A stretch of DNA of 64,000 nt, from NCBI GenBank assembly GCA_035689115.1, contig DASSMA010000010.1, forward strand, positions 1 to 64,000. The letters run 5' to 3'. This document shows, one piece after another, positions 1 to 7,386 of this stretch. The translations under genes and the position numbers were made by a program. Below the pieces are notes generated by a model. It was not told the DNA's origin, did no database searches, and saw nothing but the letters and a program-made list of their open reading frames with translations. This stretch comes from JAHFUS01 sp035689115 (GTDB lineage Bacteria > Actinomycetota > Acidimicrobiia > Acidimicrobiales > GCA-2861595). Numbering within the stretch: position 1 is the first letter of the stretch; the number at the start of each line of letters is the position of its first letter.

Positions 1-1
1 C

Positions 2-1033
2 CTCTGGGAGGCGATGCGGCGGGGCTTTTCAATCCAGCAGCAGTCGCGCTACCTGGCGGCGCTGACCATCCACCAGCGGGACGGCCAGCTGCGCCGGTTC
101 GCCGAGTGGACCAACGAGTACCCCTGGCGCTGGCGGCCCCAGGACGTCGAGGAGTGGACGTCGGCGGCGGTCGCCGAGCGCCACCTCACCCGGGCCACGG
201 TGCGCGGCGTGCACCTCACGCTCAAGTTGTTCATGGACTACCTGATCGACGAGCGCTACGGCTGGGCGGCCGAGTGCGAGGCCCGCTTCGGCACCCATCC
301 CGTCCAGATCTGCCACGAGTGGAACACCGTCAACCACGTGGCCGACTACGAGGGCCGGCCCACCAACCGCCCGCTCAGCCGCCCCGAGCTGCAGCGCCTG
401 TTCGACGCGGCCGACGACCGGGCCGAGCGCATCCGCCGCCAGGGCCGCAAGGGCTGGGTGGCGGCGTTCCGCGACGCCACCGTGCTCAAGGTCGCCTACG
501 CCTGGGGCCTGCGCCGCCGGGAGGTGGCCCGCTTGGAGGTCCACGACTGGGGGCGCAATCCCAAGGCACCGGAGTTCAACGAGGTGGGCACGCTGGCGGT
601 GCGCTGGGCCAAGGCCGTCGCCGGCGGCCCGCCCCGGCGGCGCACGGTGCTCACCGTGTTCGACTGGGCGGTGGACAACGTCGAGGAGTACCTGGCCGAG
701 ATCCGCCCCCTCTACGACTTCGACGGCCTGGCCGCCATGTGGCCGACGGAGCGGGGCGGGCGGGCCGCCGATGCCAACATCGGAAAGATGTTCGCCACCA
801 TCCGCGCCGAGGCCGGCCTGCCCGCCGAGCTCGGCCCGCACTGCCTGCGCCACAGCTACGTGACCCACCTGATCGAGGACGGCTTCGAGCCGCTGTTCGT
901 CCAGCAGCAGGTGGGCCACGCCTGGGCGTCGACCACGGCGCTGTACACCGGGGTCAGCTCGGACTTCAAGAACAACGCGCTGCGCTCGGTCCTCGACCGG
1001 CGCCTGGGCCGCCCGGCGGCCAAGGAGGGGTGA
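2..1033 (+). CDS. Tyrosine recombinase/integrase, 5' end outside window
   Basis: Site-specific tyrosine recombinase that would cut and rejoin DNA through a 3'-phosphotyrosine. The catalytic set is visible: Arg in GLRRREV (about residue 167 counting from the ATG at 14), HCLRH (about 276), the His of VGHAWAS (about 301) and Tyr in ALYTG (about 311). An N-terminal SAM-like core-binding domain precedes it. The frame is open from base 2, and the residues before the ATG at 14 (LWEA) continue the domain, so the true start probably lies upstream of the window. Its stop overlaps the next gene's ATG (TGATG), so the two are probably translationally coupled. It is the first of a three-gene operon with a small regulator and a zinc-ribbon recombinase-like protein. 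The family call is secure; whether it mobilises this element is inference. Confidence 0.9.
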   Translation, partial: LWEAMRRGFSIQQQSRYLAALTIHQRDGQLRRFAEWTNEYPWRWRPQDVEEWTSAAVAERHLTRATVRGVHLTLKLFMDYLIDERYGWAAECEARFGTHPVQICHEWNTVNHVADYEGRPTNRPLSRPELQRLFDAADDRAERIRRQGRKGWVAAFRDATVLKVAYAWGLRRREVARLEVHDWGRNPKAPEFNEVGTLAVRWAKAVAGGPPRRRTVLTVFDWAVDNVEEYLAEIRPLYDFDGLAAMWPTERGGRAADANIGKMFATIRAEAGLPAELGPHCLRHSYVTHLIEDGFEPLFVQQQVGHAWASTTALYTGVSSDFKNNALRSVLDRRLGRPAAKEG

Positions 1034-1362
1034 TGGCCAAGCTCGACTACCGCTGGCGGCTGCGTGAGGTCATGGCGGCCCGGAACATGTGGGCCACCAC
1101 CGACCTGGCCCCGTTGCTGTCGGCCCGGGGCATCGACCTGTCCCCGGCCCAGGTCTACCGCCTGGTCACCCAGACGCCCGAGCGCCTCTCCCTCAAGACG
1201 CTGATGGCGCTGTGTGACGCCCTGGAGTGCATCAGCACCGATCTGATCGAGCCGGTGGAGGTGGCCGCCGGCCCCCGCAAGCGCAAGGCGGCCGGCGCGG
1301 GGACGGGCGGGGAGGTCAGGCCCCTTCGTCCCAAGCGGGCCAGGATCGTGCCCGAGCGGTGA
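1033..1362 (+). CDS. Small XRE-like helix-turn-helix protein
   Basis: A 109-residue protein. Its first 80 residues look like a compact Cro/CI-type helix-turn-helix (MWATTDLAPLLSARG, then SPAQVYRLV, then LKTLMALCDALE). The C-terminal tail is Arg/Lys/Pro-rich and probably contacts DNA. The ATG at 1033 shares its A with the stop of the integrase, and its own stop overlaps the GTG of the next gene (GTGA). It is therefore the middle gene of a coupled operon and is likely the regulator or accessory factor of the two recombinase-like proteins. No target site was identified. Confidence 0.8.
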   Translation: MAKLDYRWRLREVMAARNMWATTDLAPLLSARGIDLSPAQVYRLVTQTPERLSLKTLMALCDALECISTDLIEPVEVAAGPRKRKAAGAGTGGEVRPLRPKRARIVPER

Positions 1363-3797
1363 GCCCCGACGATCGCTGCGCCGACTGCGGGCGGGCGGTG
1401 GCCCTCCGGGGCAACGGCCCCGGCCGCCGCATGCTGTGCGGCGCCTGTGACGCCCGGGCCCGGGCGGTGGAGTGCTCGCGCTGCGGGGAGCGTCGCCCGG
1501 CCAACCGCCGCGACGCCGTCGGGGCGATCTGTCGCACCTGTGCCCGCCGGGACGACGCCGCCGCCGCCACCACCGCCCTGCGGGGCCAGGTCGCAGTGGT
1601 GGTGGCCGAGGTGGAGCCGGACCTCGACCGGGCCACCATCGACGCCGCCGTCGCCGTCGCCGCCCCCAACCGCCGCCACACCGCCGGGCTGGCCGAGGCC
1701 CTGGCCACGATCCCCGACGCCCTGTCCGGCTCCTCGCTGGCCCCACCGGTGGTCGACCGCCTGGTGGCCGCGCTCGTGGCCGGCGGCGCCACCAGCGTCC
1801 GCCCGCCGTCGTGTCACGGGTGCGGGACGACGCGATGGCTGACCCAGCGGGTCGACGGCATGCGGGCCTGCAACTGGTGCGCCATCAAGGCCCGGGCCCA
1901 ATGCTGCGGGCGGTGCGGCCGGGTCGGGCCGGTGTCGACCCGGGATCGCGACGGCGCCGCCGTGTGCTCCTCGTGTCGGGCCCTCGACGCGGCGACGTTC
2001 GAGGTGTGCAGTCGCTGTTCCCGCCGCCGCCGGGTGGCCAACCGCACCCCCGAGGGGGCGTTGTGCGGCGGGTGCGCACGGGGTCACCCGGTGGTGGCCT
2101 GCGCCGGGTGCGGGCGGACCCGGCCTGCCACCTCGAGCGGGCGCCAGGGCGAGGCCCGCTGCAGCTCGTGCTCCAGGCGGCGGGAGCGGTGCAGCCGCTG
2201 CGGGACCGACGACGCCATCGTGGCCGTGGTGTGGGCGGGCGGGCCGGTGTGCTCGACGTGCTACAAGCGGGCGGCGGGGGCGAGGGGCACCTGCGCTGGC
2301 TGCGGCCACCGGCGCCGCATCGACCCCCGCGACCCCGACCAGCGCCAGCTGTGCTCGGGCTGCGCCGGGCTGCAGCCGTGGAGCGTGTGCTCGTCGTGTG
2401 GGGCCGAGGACCTCCTCTACGAGGCGGGCCGCTGCCGGTCCTGCACCATCGAGCGCCGGCTCCCGTCGCTGCTCGGCGACTCGCCCATCCTCGCCCCGCT
2501 CCGGGCGTCCCTGGTCGGTTCCGACAGGGCGCGGGCCACCCTGCGGTGGCTGTCCAAGCCCGAGTGCGCCGAGCTGCTCGCCGCCCTGGCCCGAGGGGAG
2601 GTGGCGGTGACCCACGAGGCCCTCGACGAGCGGCCGGCGACCAAGGCGCTCGACCACTTCCGCGCCGTGCTGGTGGCCGCCGGCGTGCTCCCCGAGCGCG
2701 ACGAGCAGACGGCCCGCCTGGAGGCGTGGGTCGTCGACCAGCTGGGCGCCATGGCCATCGACGAGGACCGCAAGGTGGTGGAGGCGTTCGCCCGGTGGTG
2801 GGTGCTCCAGCGCTACCGGATGCGGCGCAGCCGGTCGGGGGTGGCATCGGACGACCACGCCCGCCGCCTGGTGCGCGGCGCCGTCGAGTTCCTGGCCTGG
2901 GCCCGCGGCCACGGCCTCGTGCTGGCCTCCTGCACCCAGGCGCACGTCGAGCTGTGGATGGCAGGACCGCCGGGGCGCAAACACGCCCGGGGCTTCCTGC
3001 GCTGGGCGTGCCGGCACCGACTGGCCCACGACCTCGACATCGTCCGCCGCGCTGACCCGAACCCGGCCCGCAGCGCCCACGCCGACGACCACCTCGTCGT
3101 CGCCCATCGCTTCGCCACCGACGCCACCCTCCCGCTGGTCGACCGGGTGGCCGGGCTGCTCCTGCTCTGCTACGCCCAGCCCCTCGCCCGCCTGAGCCGG
3201 CTCCGGGTCGACGACATCACCGCCGGCCCAACCGCCACCCTCGTCCGCTTCGGTCGCACCCAGATCGAGCTGTCGGAACCGGTCGGCCGCCTCGTCGCCG
3301 ACCTCGTCGCCGACCGCCGGGGGCGGGCGACCACCGGAGCATCAGGGCAGAGCCGGTGGCTGTTCGTCGGTGCCCAACCGGGGCGCCCGCTCGGGGCGAA
3401 CCAGCTCGGTGTGCGCCTCGCCGCCTACGGCATCGACGCCCGCGCCGCCCGCAGCGCGCTGCTGCTCGACCTGGCCGGCGAGCTCGCACCTGGGGTCCTG
3501 GCCGATCTGCTGGGCATGCACCCGGGCACCGCCGTCCGCTGGGTCCGGGCCGCCAGCGGGGACTGGTCCGGCTACGCCGGCTCCCGGGCGAGGGGCGGGG
3601 TCGACGGTGAGCCCGGCCGGGAGCGGGAGCCGGACCCGGTCCAACCTCCCGGCGGAACCCACCCGGTCGTTGCGGAGCGCCCGACGACCATAGAGGTCGG
3701 CGTCGGCCCGGGCGACCAGGGCCTCGAGGGTGTCGTTCGAACCGAGCTCGGCGAAGCCGGCGCTCACCGAGTAGCCGTTGAGGTGGGCGACCGATGA
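1359..3797 (+). CDS. Zinc-ribbon-rich protein with degenerate tyrosine-recombinase domain
   Basis: About 812 residues. The N-terminal 370 residues hold roughly nine consecutive zinc ribbons, each a pair of CxxC knuckles (for example CADCG...CGACD, CSRCG...CRTC, CAGCG...CSSC). The C-terminal half (about residues 500-745) resembles the core-binding and catalytic domains of tyrosine recombinases. The usual HxxR box is replaced by ARAAR, and I see no convincing catalytic Tyr, so it may bind DNA rather than cut it. GTG 1359 overlaps the preceding stop. The recognisable domain ends near base 3597; the last 65 residues are antisense to the GGDEF gene and are probably read-through. It is the third gene of the integrase operon. 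Confidence 0.75.
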   Translation: MSPDDRCADCGRAVALRGNGPGRRMLCGACDARARAVECSRCGERRPANRRDAVGAICRTCARRDDAAAATTALRGQVAVVVAEVEPDLDRATIDAAVAVAAPNRRHTAGLAEALATIPDALSGSSLAPPVVDRLVAALVAGGATSVRPPSCHGCGTTRWLTQRVDGMRACNWCAIKARAQCCGRCGRVGPVSTRDRDGAAVCSSCRALDAATFEVCSRCSRRRRVANRTPEGALCGGCARGHPVVACAGCGRTRPATSSGRQGEARCSSCSRRRERCSRCGTDDAIVAVVWAGGPVCSTCYKRAAGARGTCAGCGHRRRIDPRDPDQRQLCSGCAGLQPWSVCSSCGAEDLLYEAGRCRSCTIERRLPSLLGDSPILAPLRASLVGSDRARATLRWLSKPECAELLAALARGEVAVTHEALDERPATKALDHFRAVLVAAGVLPERDEQTARLEAWVVDQLGAMAIDEDRKVVEAFARWWVLQRYRMRRSRSGVASDDHARRLVRGAVEFLAWARGHGLVLASCTQAHVELWMAGPPGRKHARGFLRWACRHRLAHDLDIVRRADPNPARSAHADDHLVVAHRFATDATLPLVDRVAGLLLLCYAQPLARLSRLRVDDITAGPTATLVRFGRTQIELSEPVGRLVADLVADRRGRATTGASGQSRWLFVGAQPGRPLGANQLGVRLAAYGIDARAARSALLLDLAGELAPGVLADLLGMHPGTAVRWVRAASGDWSGYAGSRARGGVDGEPGREREPDPVQPPGGTHPVVAERPTTIEVGVGPGDQGLEGVVRTELGEAGAHRVAVEVGDR

Positions 3798-4349
3798 ACG
3801 CATCTTGTCGAAGCGGGCGACGGCGTCGGCCATCTGCGCCCCGGCCAGCGAGAAGATGAACTCGTCGCCTCCGAAGCGGACCACCACGTCATAGGAGCGC
3901 AACACCGAGCGCAGCCCCGCCGCCACCTCCCGGAGCAGGGCGTCGCCGGCTTGGTGGCCGCGGGAGTCGTTCACCGTCTTCATCCCATCGACGTCGACGA
4001 AGCCGATGACCAGGCCGGCGTGCGAGCGCCGGCACCGGTCGATCTCGTGTTGCAGCCGGGGGAAGCCGTCGCGCCGGCGCAGGACCCCGGTGAGCTCGTC
4101 GGTGCTGGCCGCGGCACGATCGAGCCCGGCCTGATGGCGCGACAGCGCGGCCTGCTGCCGATCGGCGAACGCCTCCTCCCGCAGAAGGGCGGCCTGGTGG
4201 ACCAACAGCGCCGCCGCATCCCGGTCGTCGGCCGCCGCCTGTCGGTCGGCCGCTGCCGCATCCCGGTCAACTGCCGCCGCCTGTCGGTCGGCTGCTACGG
4301 CTGCCAAGGCGTTCCTGGCCTCGGCCCAGCAGCCGCTCCGTCGTCGCAT
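3342..4349 (-). CDS. GGDEF diguanylate cyclase with repetitive coiled-coil
   Basis: A probable diguanylate cyclase making c-di-GMP. About 90 residues of heptad-like repeats built on ADRQAAA and DRDAAA form a coiled coil, followed by a full GGDEF domain: DELTG, FVDVDGMKTVND, GH..GD and RFGGDEF. An RxxD sequence (RSYD) sits five residues before GGDEF, the position of the product-inhibition site. The start is ATG 4349 because AGGTGG lies about six bases upstream and the longer ORF would run deep into the STAS gene. The domain ends near base 3690. The remaining 115 residues are a Gly/Pro/Arg-rich tail antisense to the zinc-ribbon recombinase gene and may not be functional. It follows the STAS gene by 16 bases and is likely cotranscribed with it. 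Confidence 0.8.
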   Translation of the reverse strand: MRRRSGCWAEARNALAAVAADRQAAAVDRDAAAADRQAAADDRDAAALLVHQAALLREEAFADRQQAALSRHQAGLDRAAASTDELTGVLRRRDGFPRLQHEIDRCRRSHAGLVIGFVDVDGMKTVNDSRGHQAGDALLREVAAGLRSVLRSYDVVVRFGGDEFIFSLAGAQMADAVARFDKMRSSVAHLNGYSVSAGFAELGSNDTLEALVARADADLYGRRALRNDRVGSAGRLDRVRLPLPAGLTVDPAPRPGAGVAGPVPAGGPDPADGGARVHAQQIGQDPRCELAGQVEQQRAAGGAGVDAVGGEAHTELVRPERAPRLGTDEQPPALP

Positions 4350-4365
4350 CGCTGCCACCTCGTGT

Positions 4366-4728
4366 TCAGCTGTCGGGTGCTCCCGCTTGGACGCCGGCGC
4401 CGAGAACCGACGGCCGTGGGGTGACGAGACCGGCCAGGCCCATCGGTTCCAGCGCCTGGTGGACCCGTTCGGGAGGGTTGACCAGGCGCAGCGCCCCGCC
4501 ACGTCCCTCGGCCCGCTCGGCCGCCGCCACCAGCACCGCCAGGCCGTCGCTCTCGACGACGCTGACGTCGCCGAGGTCCACCACGACGGCCAGGTTGCCC
4601 TGGCCGTCGATGAGGTCGGCCAAGATGCGATCGAGGTGGGCCGCCCCCGAGCCGTCGAGCTCCTCGTGCACCGTGACCACGACGGTGCCGAGGGCGCGCC
4701 GAACGCCGACGGAAGCGCTACCGGTCAT
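4366..4728 (-). CDS. STAS-domain anti-sigma-factor antagonist-like protein
   Basis: A 120-residue single STAS domain, as in SpoIIAA/RsbV. Visible features are VVVTVHEELDG near the start, LAVVVDLGDVSVVESDGLAVLV in the centre (the phosphorylatable Ser is expected in VVESDG) and LRLVNPPERVHQALEPMGL. Such proteins bind anti-sigma kinases, but no kinase or sigma partner is adjacent, so the partner is presumably elsewhere. It is followed by the GGDEF gene, and its leader contains a strong inverted repeat at 4768-4819. Confidence 0.82.
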   Translation of the reverse strand: MTGSASVGVRRALGTVVVTVHEELDGSGAAHLDRILADLIDGQGNLAVVVDLGDVSVVESDGLAVLVAAAERAEGRGGALRLVNPPERVHQALEPMGLAGLVTPRPSVLGAGVQAGAPDS

Positions 4729-4767
4729 GGCCGCCGCTCACCCTGGTCGTCCCGGCGCAACGCTCCT

Positions 4768-4819
4768 CCCCGTCGGATGCCGGCTCGCCCCCGGCTTCGA
4801 GCCGGACGATCCGACGGGG
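4768..4819. repeat. Long inverted repeat (hairpin) upstream of STAS gene
   Basis: The left arm is CCCCGTCGGAT then CCGGCTCG (4768-4787, one base between). The right arm is CGAGCCGG then ATCCGACGGGG (4798-4819, three bases between). This gives 19 paired bases around a 10-base loop. It lies 40 bases before the STAS start and has no T-run on either side, so it could be an operator, an RNA leader structure or a weak terminator. Confidence 0.7.
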
Positions 4820-5081
4820 AGCGGGCTCTGCCCACGTCACCGAGGGCGACGACGTTGCGAGGTGCGCCGAGAGCATCGCTGCACTCCGAGGGGGCAGAAC
4901 CAGAGCGGGCGGTCAGGTCGCGCCGCAGAACTCGGACCTATCGCTCCTGATCGGCTGTTTCCCAACCGAGCGATGGCTGTGGAGCTGACTTGCGGCTGCG
5001 TTCCCAACCGCAAGATGCCCAGGCTGCCACATCCGCCAACACCGTGCGCTAGTTCTTGGGTTTAAGTGACAGTTGTCGGGA

Positions 5082-5110
5082 TCTGACCGGGTCCCGATCG
5101 GGCATACACT
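5082..5110 (+). promoter_or_regulatory. Possible promoter of GAF-ANTAR gene
   Basis: TCTGAC (5082-5087) and TACACT (5105-5110) are 17 bases apart, resembling a housekeeping promoter with a weak -35. The implied leader to GTG 5203 is about 85 bases. This is a sequence match only. Confidence 0.3.
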
Positions 5111-5202
5111 CGGACCACCAGCCGACATCAGGCCACCTTGGCCGATGACTGGGGCACGCGGATCCTTGGCTCGGTCCACGAGCAGACTCGAATCGAGGCG
5201 CC

Positions 5203-5925
5203 GTGACCGACTATCCCGATGAGCTGTGGCGCAGCGTCGCGGACCTCTCCGGCCTGCTGCTGGCCGAGGAGACCCAGGAGACCACGCTGAGGCGGGTCAG
5301 CGACCTGGCGGTGCGCAGCATCGCCTCGTGTGACGCGGTGGGCATGACGTTGTTCGTGGACGGCCAGCCCACCACCCGGGCGGCCACCGGCGGCCTCGTC
5401 TACGAGGTCGATCACTACCAATACGACATCAACGAGGGCCCGTGCCTGCAGACCGTGCTCGACAACACGATCGTGGCCGTCGCCGACATGGCCGACGAGC
5501 CGCGCTGGCCACGGTTCTGCGAGCACGCGGCCGAGCGCGGCGTGCACGCCTCGCTGTCACTTCCCCTGGCCGTCCGCGGCAAGGTGCTCGGCGCGCTGAA
5601 CCTCTACGCCCACGAGGCCGGCGCCTTCGGCGACGCCGACCGCAAGACGGGGGTGATGTTCGCGGCCCAGGCGGCCGCCGCGCTGGCCAACGCCCTCACC
5701 TACTTCGCAGCGGTGAAGGTGGCCGGCGAGCTGCGGGAGGCGCTCGACTCGCGGGCGGTGATCGACCAGGCCATGGGCATCCTCATCGGCGAGAACGGCT
5801 ACAGCCAGGAGCTGGCCTTCGAGACGCTGCGAACCACCTCGCAGTCACAGAACTGCAAGCTGCGCCACGTGGCTGAGGAGATCGTCCGCACGGCCATGGC
5901 GCCTCGGGACAACCCCAAAGACTGA
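5203..5925 (+). CDS. GAF-ANTAR domain regulator
   Basis: A 240-residue cytoplasmic regulator. An N-terminal GAF domain (about 15-165; motifs DAVGMTLF, INEGPCLQ, SLSLPLAVRGKVLGALNLYA) is followed by a C-terminal ANTAR domain (about 180-232; SRAVIDQAMGILIGENG, AFETLRTTSQ, LRHVAEEIV). ANTAR domains bind paired stem-loops in nascent RNA and antagonise termination; GAF domains sense ligands. This is a common actinobacterial architecture. GTG 5203 is chosen because MTDYP is a typical start and no earlier in-frame start fits. The gene stands alone, and no ANTAR-type double hairpin was recognised beside it. Confidence 0.88.
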   Translation: MTDYPDELWRSVADLSGLLLAEETQETTLRRVSDLAVRSIASCDAVGMTLFVDGQPTTRAATGGLVYEVDHYQYDINEGPCLQTVLDNTIVAVADMADEPRWPRFCEHAAERGVHASLSLPLAVRGKVLGALNLYAHEAGAFGDADRKTGVMFAAQAAAALANALTYFAAVKVAGELREALDSRAVIDQAMGILIGENGYSQELAFETLRTTSQSQNCKLRHVAEEIVRTAMAPRDNPKD

Positions 5926-6015
5926 TTCTGTCGGCAAGTCCACCGGCGATCGGGCCCGACACCCTGGTTGTCGCAAGGAGAATCCACCCCAAAGGAATCT
6001 CGCCTACGTACCGGT

Positions 6016-6126
6016 CTATTCGACGTAGAGGGAGTCGGGCCGGAAGCCGTGGGCCTCCACCACCATGTCGACCAAGGGGGTGACCTTGACGATCGTGCTC
6101 ATCTGCGGTGCGAGGTTGGACTCCAC
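6016..6126 (-). CDS. Small 36-residue ORF ending in GFRPDSLYVE
   Basis: GTG 6126 is preceded by AAGGGAG at good spacing and opens a 36-codon frame ending at TAG 6016. It has a coherent composition (VKVTPLVDMVVEAHGFRPDS). The ending GFRPDSLYVE resembles the start of a longer actinobacterial protein, from memory only. It may be a genuine micropeptide or a truncated remnant. The 6153-6175 palindrome lies about 30 bases upstream, between it and the divergent small ORF at 6224. Confidence 0.45.
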   Translation of the reverse strand: MESNLAPQMSTIVKVTPLVDMVVEAHGFRPDSLYVE

Positions 6127-6152
6127 GGCTGCTCCCTTGCTGAGGATCGAAG

Positions 6153-6175
6153 ATACGGTTTACCGTGTACCGTAT
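6153..6175. promoter_or_regulatory. Palindromic operator-like site between two small ORFs
   Basis: ATACGGT (6153-6159) is inverted as ACCGTAT (6169-6175), and an internal ACGGT-TT-ACCGT dyad overlaps it, so ACCGT occurs twice 8 bases apart. It is AT-rich for this window and sits between divergent small ORFs, as expected of an autoregulatory operator. Confidence 0.55.
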
Positions 6176-6223
6176 ACCTCCACGTCCGCCGCGTCAAGTG
6201 GAAAGAGCCGCCATGCTGTGGGC

Positions 6224-6376
6224 ATGGGCTCCGACGAGCTGGCCCCGGTCATCCCGCTGCGCAGCGACGAGGAGGACCTCGAGCTGTTGGAGACCGCGGT
6301 GCTCGACGCCCTCGACGAGCGAGACGCCGAGGAGGACGACGGCGGCGGCTCGCTGGGCCCTGTGGGCGACCGCTGA
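6224..6376 (+). CDS. Small acidic protein, function unknown
   Basis: A 50-residue, strongly acidic ORF. It begins MGSDELAPVIPLRSDEED and continues with LELLETAVLDALDERDAEEDD. The composition is that of a real charged helix rather than the Arg/Pro-rich antisense ORFs typical here. An in-frame GTG two codons upstream is an alternative start; the AAAGAG at 6202 is a poor ribosome site. It may be a small antitoxin-like or DNA-mimic protein, but nothing in the sequence proves a function. Confidence 0.4.
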   Translation: MGSDELAPVIPLRSDEEDLELLETAVLDALDERDAEEDDGGGSLGPVGDR

Positions 6377-6410
6377 CCCCCTCGGGGCCCGCTCACGGCC
6401 CCGCAGTGGC

Positions 6411-6830
6411 TCAGTGGAGCTTGGCCGGCTCCGAGGCGTCCTTTGCCGCCACCTGGTCGATCAGCGTCTGGCACCGGTCGAACAGCACGCGGCGGTGGCC
6501 GTAACTGCGCCATCTCACGTGCGCCACCTCGTGCGCCACCACCAGCTCGGCCGCGCCCCGGGTGCGCGCCTTGGCCGGGTCGACGTATACCACCGGGCGC
6601 CTACCGCAGGCCCAGTTGGCCTCGCCCCACATCTCCGGGCCCACCGGGCGGCCGCTGAGGGCCTGGTACTCCGGGCCGCTGGCCGTCGCCACCACCGGCG
6701 CGACGCCGGCCACGCCGGCGTAGCGGTGGATCCTTGCCACCACCCACGCGGCGGTGGCCGGCTGCGACGCCTCCGCCGAGGAGAGGCGATGGCACAGCGC
6801 GAAGTGGCGGCGCATCGTCGTGGCGCTCAC
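6411..6830 (-). CDS. HExxH putative zinc metallopeptidase
   Basis: A 139-residue protein with a zinc-binding HEVAHVRW motif near residue 100, preceded by hydrophobic AAELVV as in small M48/SprT/ImmA-like peptidases. A later Glu/His third ligand is not obvious. GTG 6830 overlaps the stop of the upstream HTH gene (GTGA), so the two are translationally coupled. The pairing resembles ImmR/ImmA and IrrE/DdrO modules, in which the peptidase cleaves the partner repressor. That role is inference from gene order. It is the last gene of the long minus-strand train. Confidence 0.72.
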   Translation of the reverse strand: MSATTMRRHFALCHRLSSAEASQPATAAWVVARIHRYAGVAGVAPVVATASGPEYQALSGRPVGPEMWGEANWACGRRPVVYVDPAKARTRGAAELVVAHEVAHVRWRSYGHRRVLFDRCQTLIDQVAAKDASEPAKLH

Positions 6831-7273
6831 GGTGGAGGCCTTCTCGCCGCCTCCGCCTCGATGCCCCGCCGCAGCGCCCGCCGCAGCGCCGCCTCGTCCA
6901 CCCCGAGGATCTCCGCCACGGCCGCCGCAGTGTCGGGTCGCAGCGTCCTCCCGCCCCGCTCGATGAAGTCCCAGGTCGACCGGGCGATCCCCAGGCGCGC
7001 CGCCAGCTCCGTCTTGGTCACGCCCGCCCGGGCCCGGAGGTCGGCCAGCGTGGCCGTGCGCGGCGTCGCCGTGGTGAGCGCTAGCGGGTCGACGCCGAGG
7101 GCCCCGGCCAGCGCGGCGAGGACCTCGATGCCCGGGCGCGTGGTGCCCCGCTCGTAGGCGATCAGGTTCGGCCGAGCGACGTCGACCAGCTCGGCCAGCG
7201 CGTCGTGGGACAGCCGTCGCCGCCGCCGGGCGCGCCTTAGCGCCTCGGGGTCGAAGCTGCGCACCGGCTCCAC
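6827..7273 (-). CDS. Tandem XRE-type HTH regulator
   Basis: A 148-residue regulator with two helix-turn-helix domains. The first is about residues 8-62 (ALRRARRRRRLSHDALAELVDVARPNLIAYERG). The second is about 75-130 (ADLRARAGVTKTELAARLGIARSTWDFIERGGR). The start is uncertain: GTG 7273 begins just before the first HTH, while an in-frame GTG overlapping the helicase stop near 7387 would add about 38 poorly folded residues. It overlaps the HExxH gene by four bases. It probably represses its own operon and may be inactivated by the peptidase. Confidence 0.75.
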   Translation of the reverse strand: MEPVRSFDPEALRRARRRRRLSHDALAELVDVARPNLIAYERGTTRPGIEVLAALAGALGVDPLALTTATPRTATLADLRARAGVTKTELAARLGIARSTWDFIERGGRTLRPDTAAAVAEILGVDEAALRRALRRGIEAEAARRPPP

Positions 7274-7386
7274 CGATCGGCGAGGCCCACCAGAGCTGAC
7301 CAGCGCCCCTCCCGTGATGTGCTCGGCGTCGCGGCCAGCATACGTCTCCAGGTTGTGCGAACTAGCCCGCAAGCAGGCATGGGAGA

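Larger units (their letters stand above)
4729..5202. other. Divergent intergenic region, no gene seen
   Basis: It separates the minus-strand STAS/GGDEF pair from the plus-strand GAF-ANTAR gene. It contains a long inverted repeat (4768-4819) and a weak plus-strand promoter candidate (5082-5110). ORFs here have no recognisable protein character. Confidence 0.5.

Noticed and set aside
4913..5179. 88-codon minus-strand ORF in the divergent region before the GAF-ANTAR gene
   Set aside because: No ribosome site or protein-like pattern, and it overlaps the likely promoter region.
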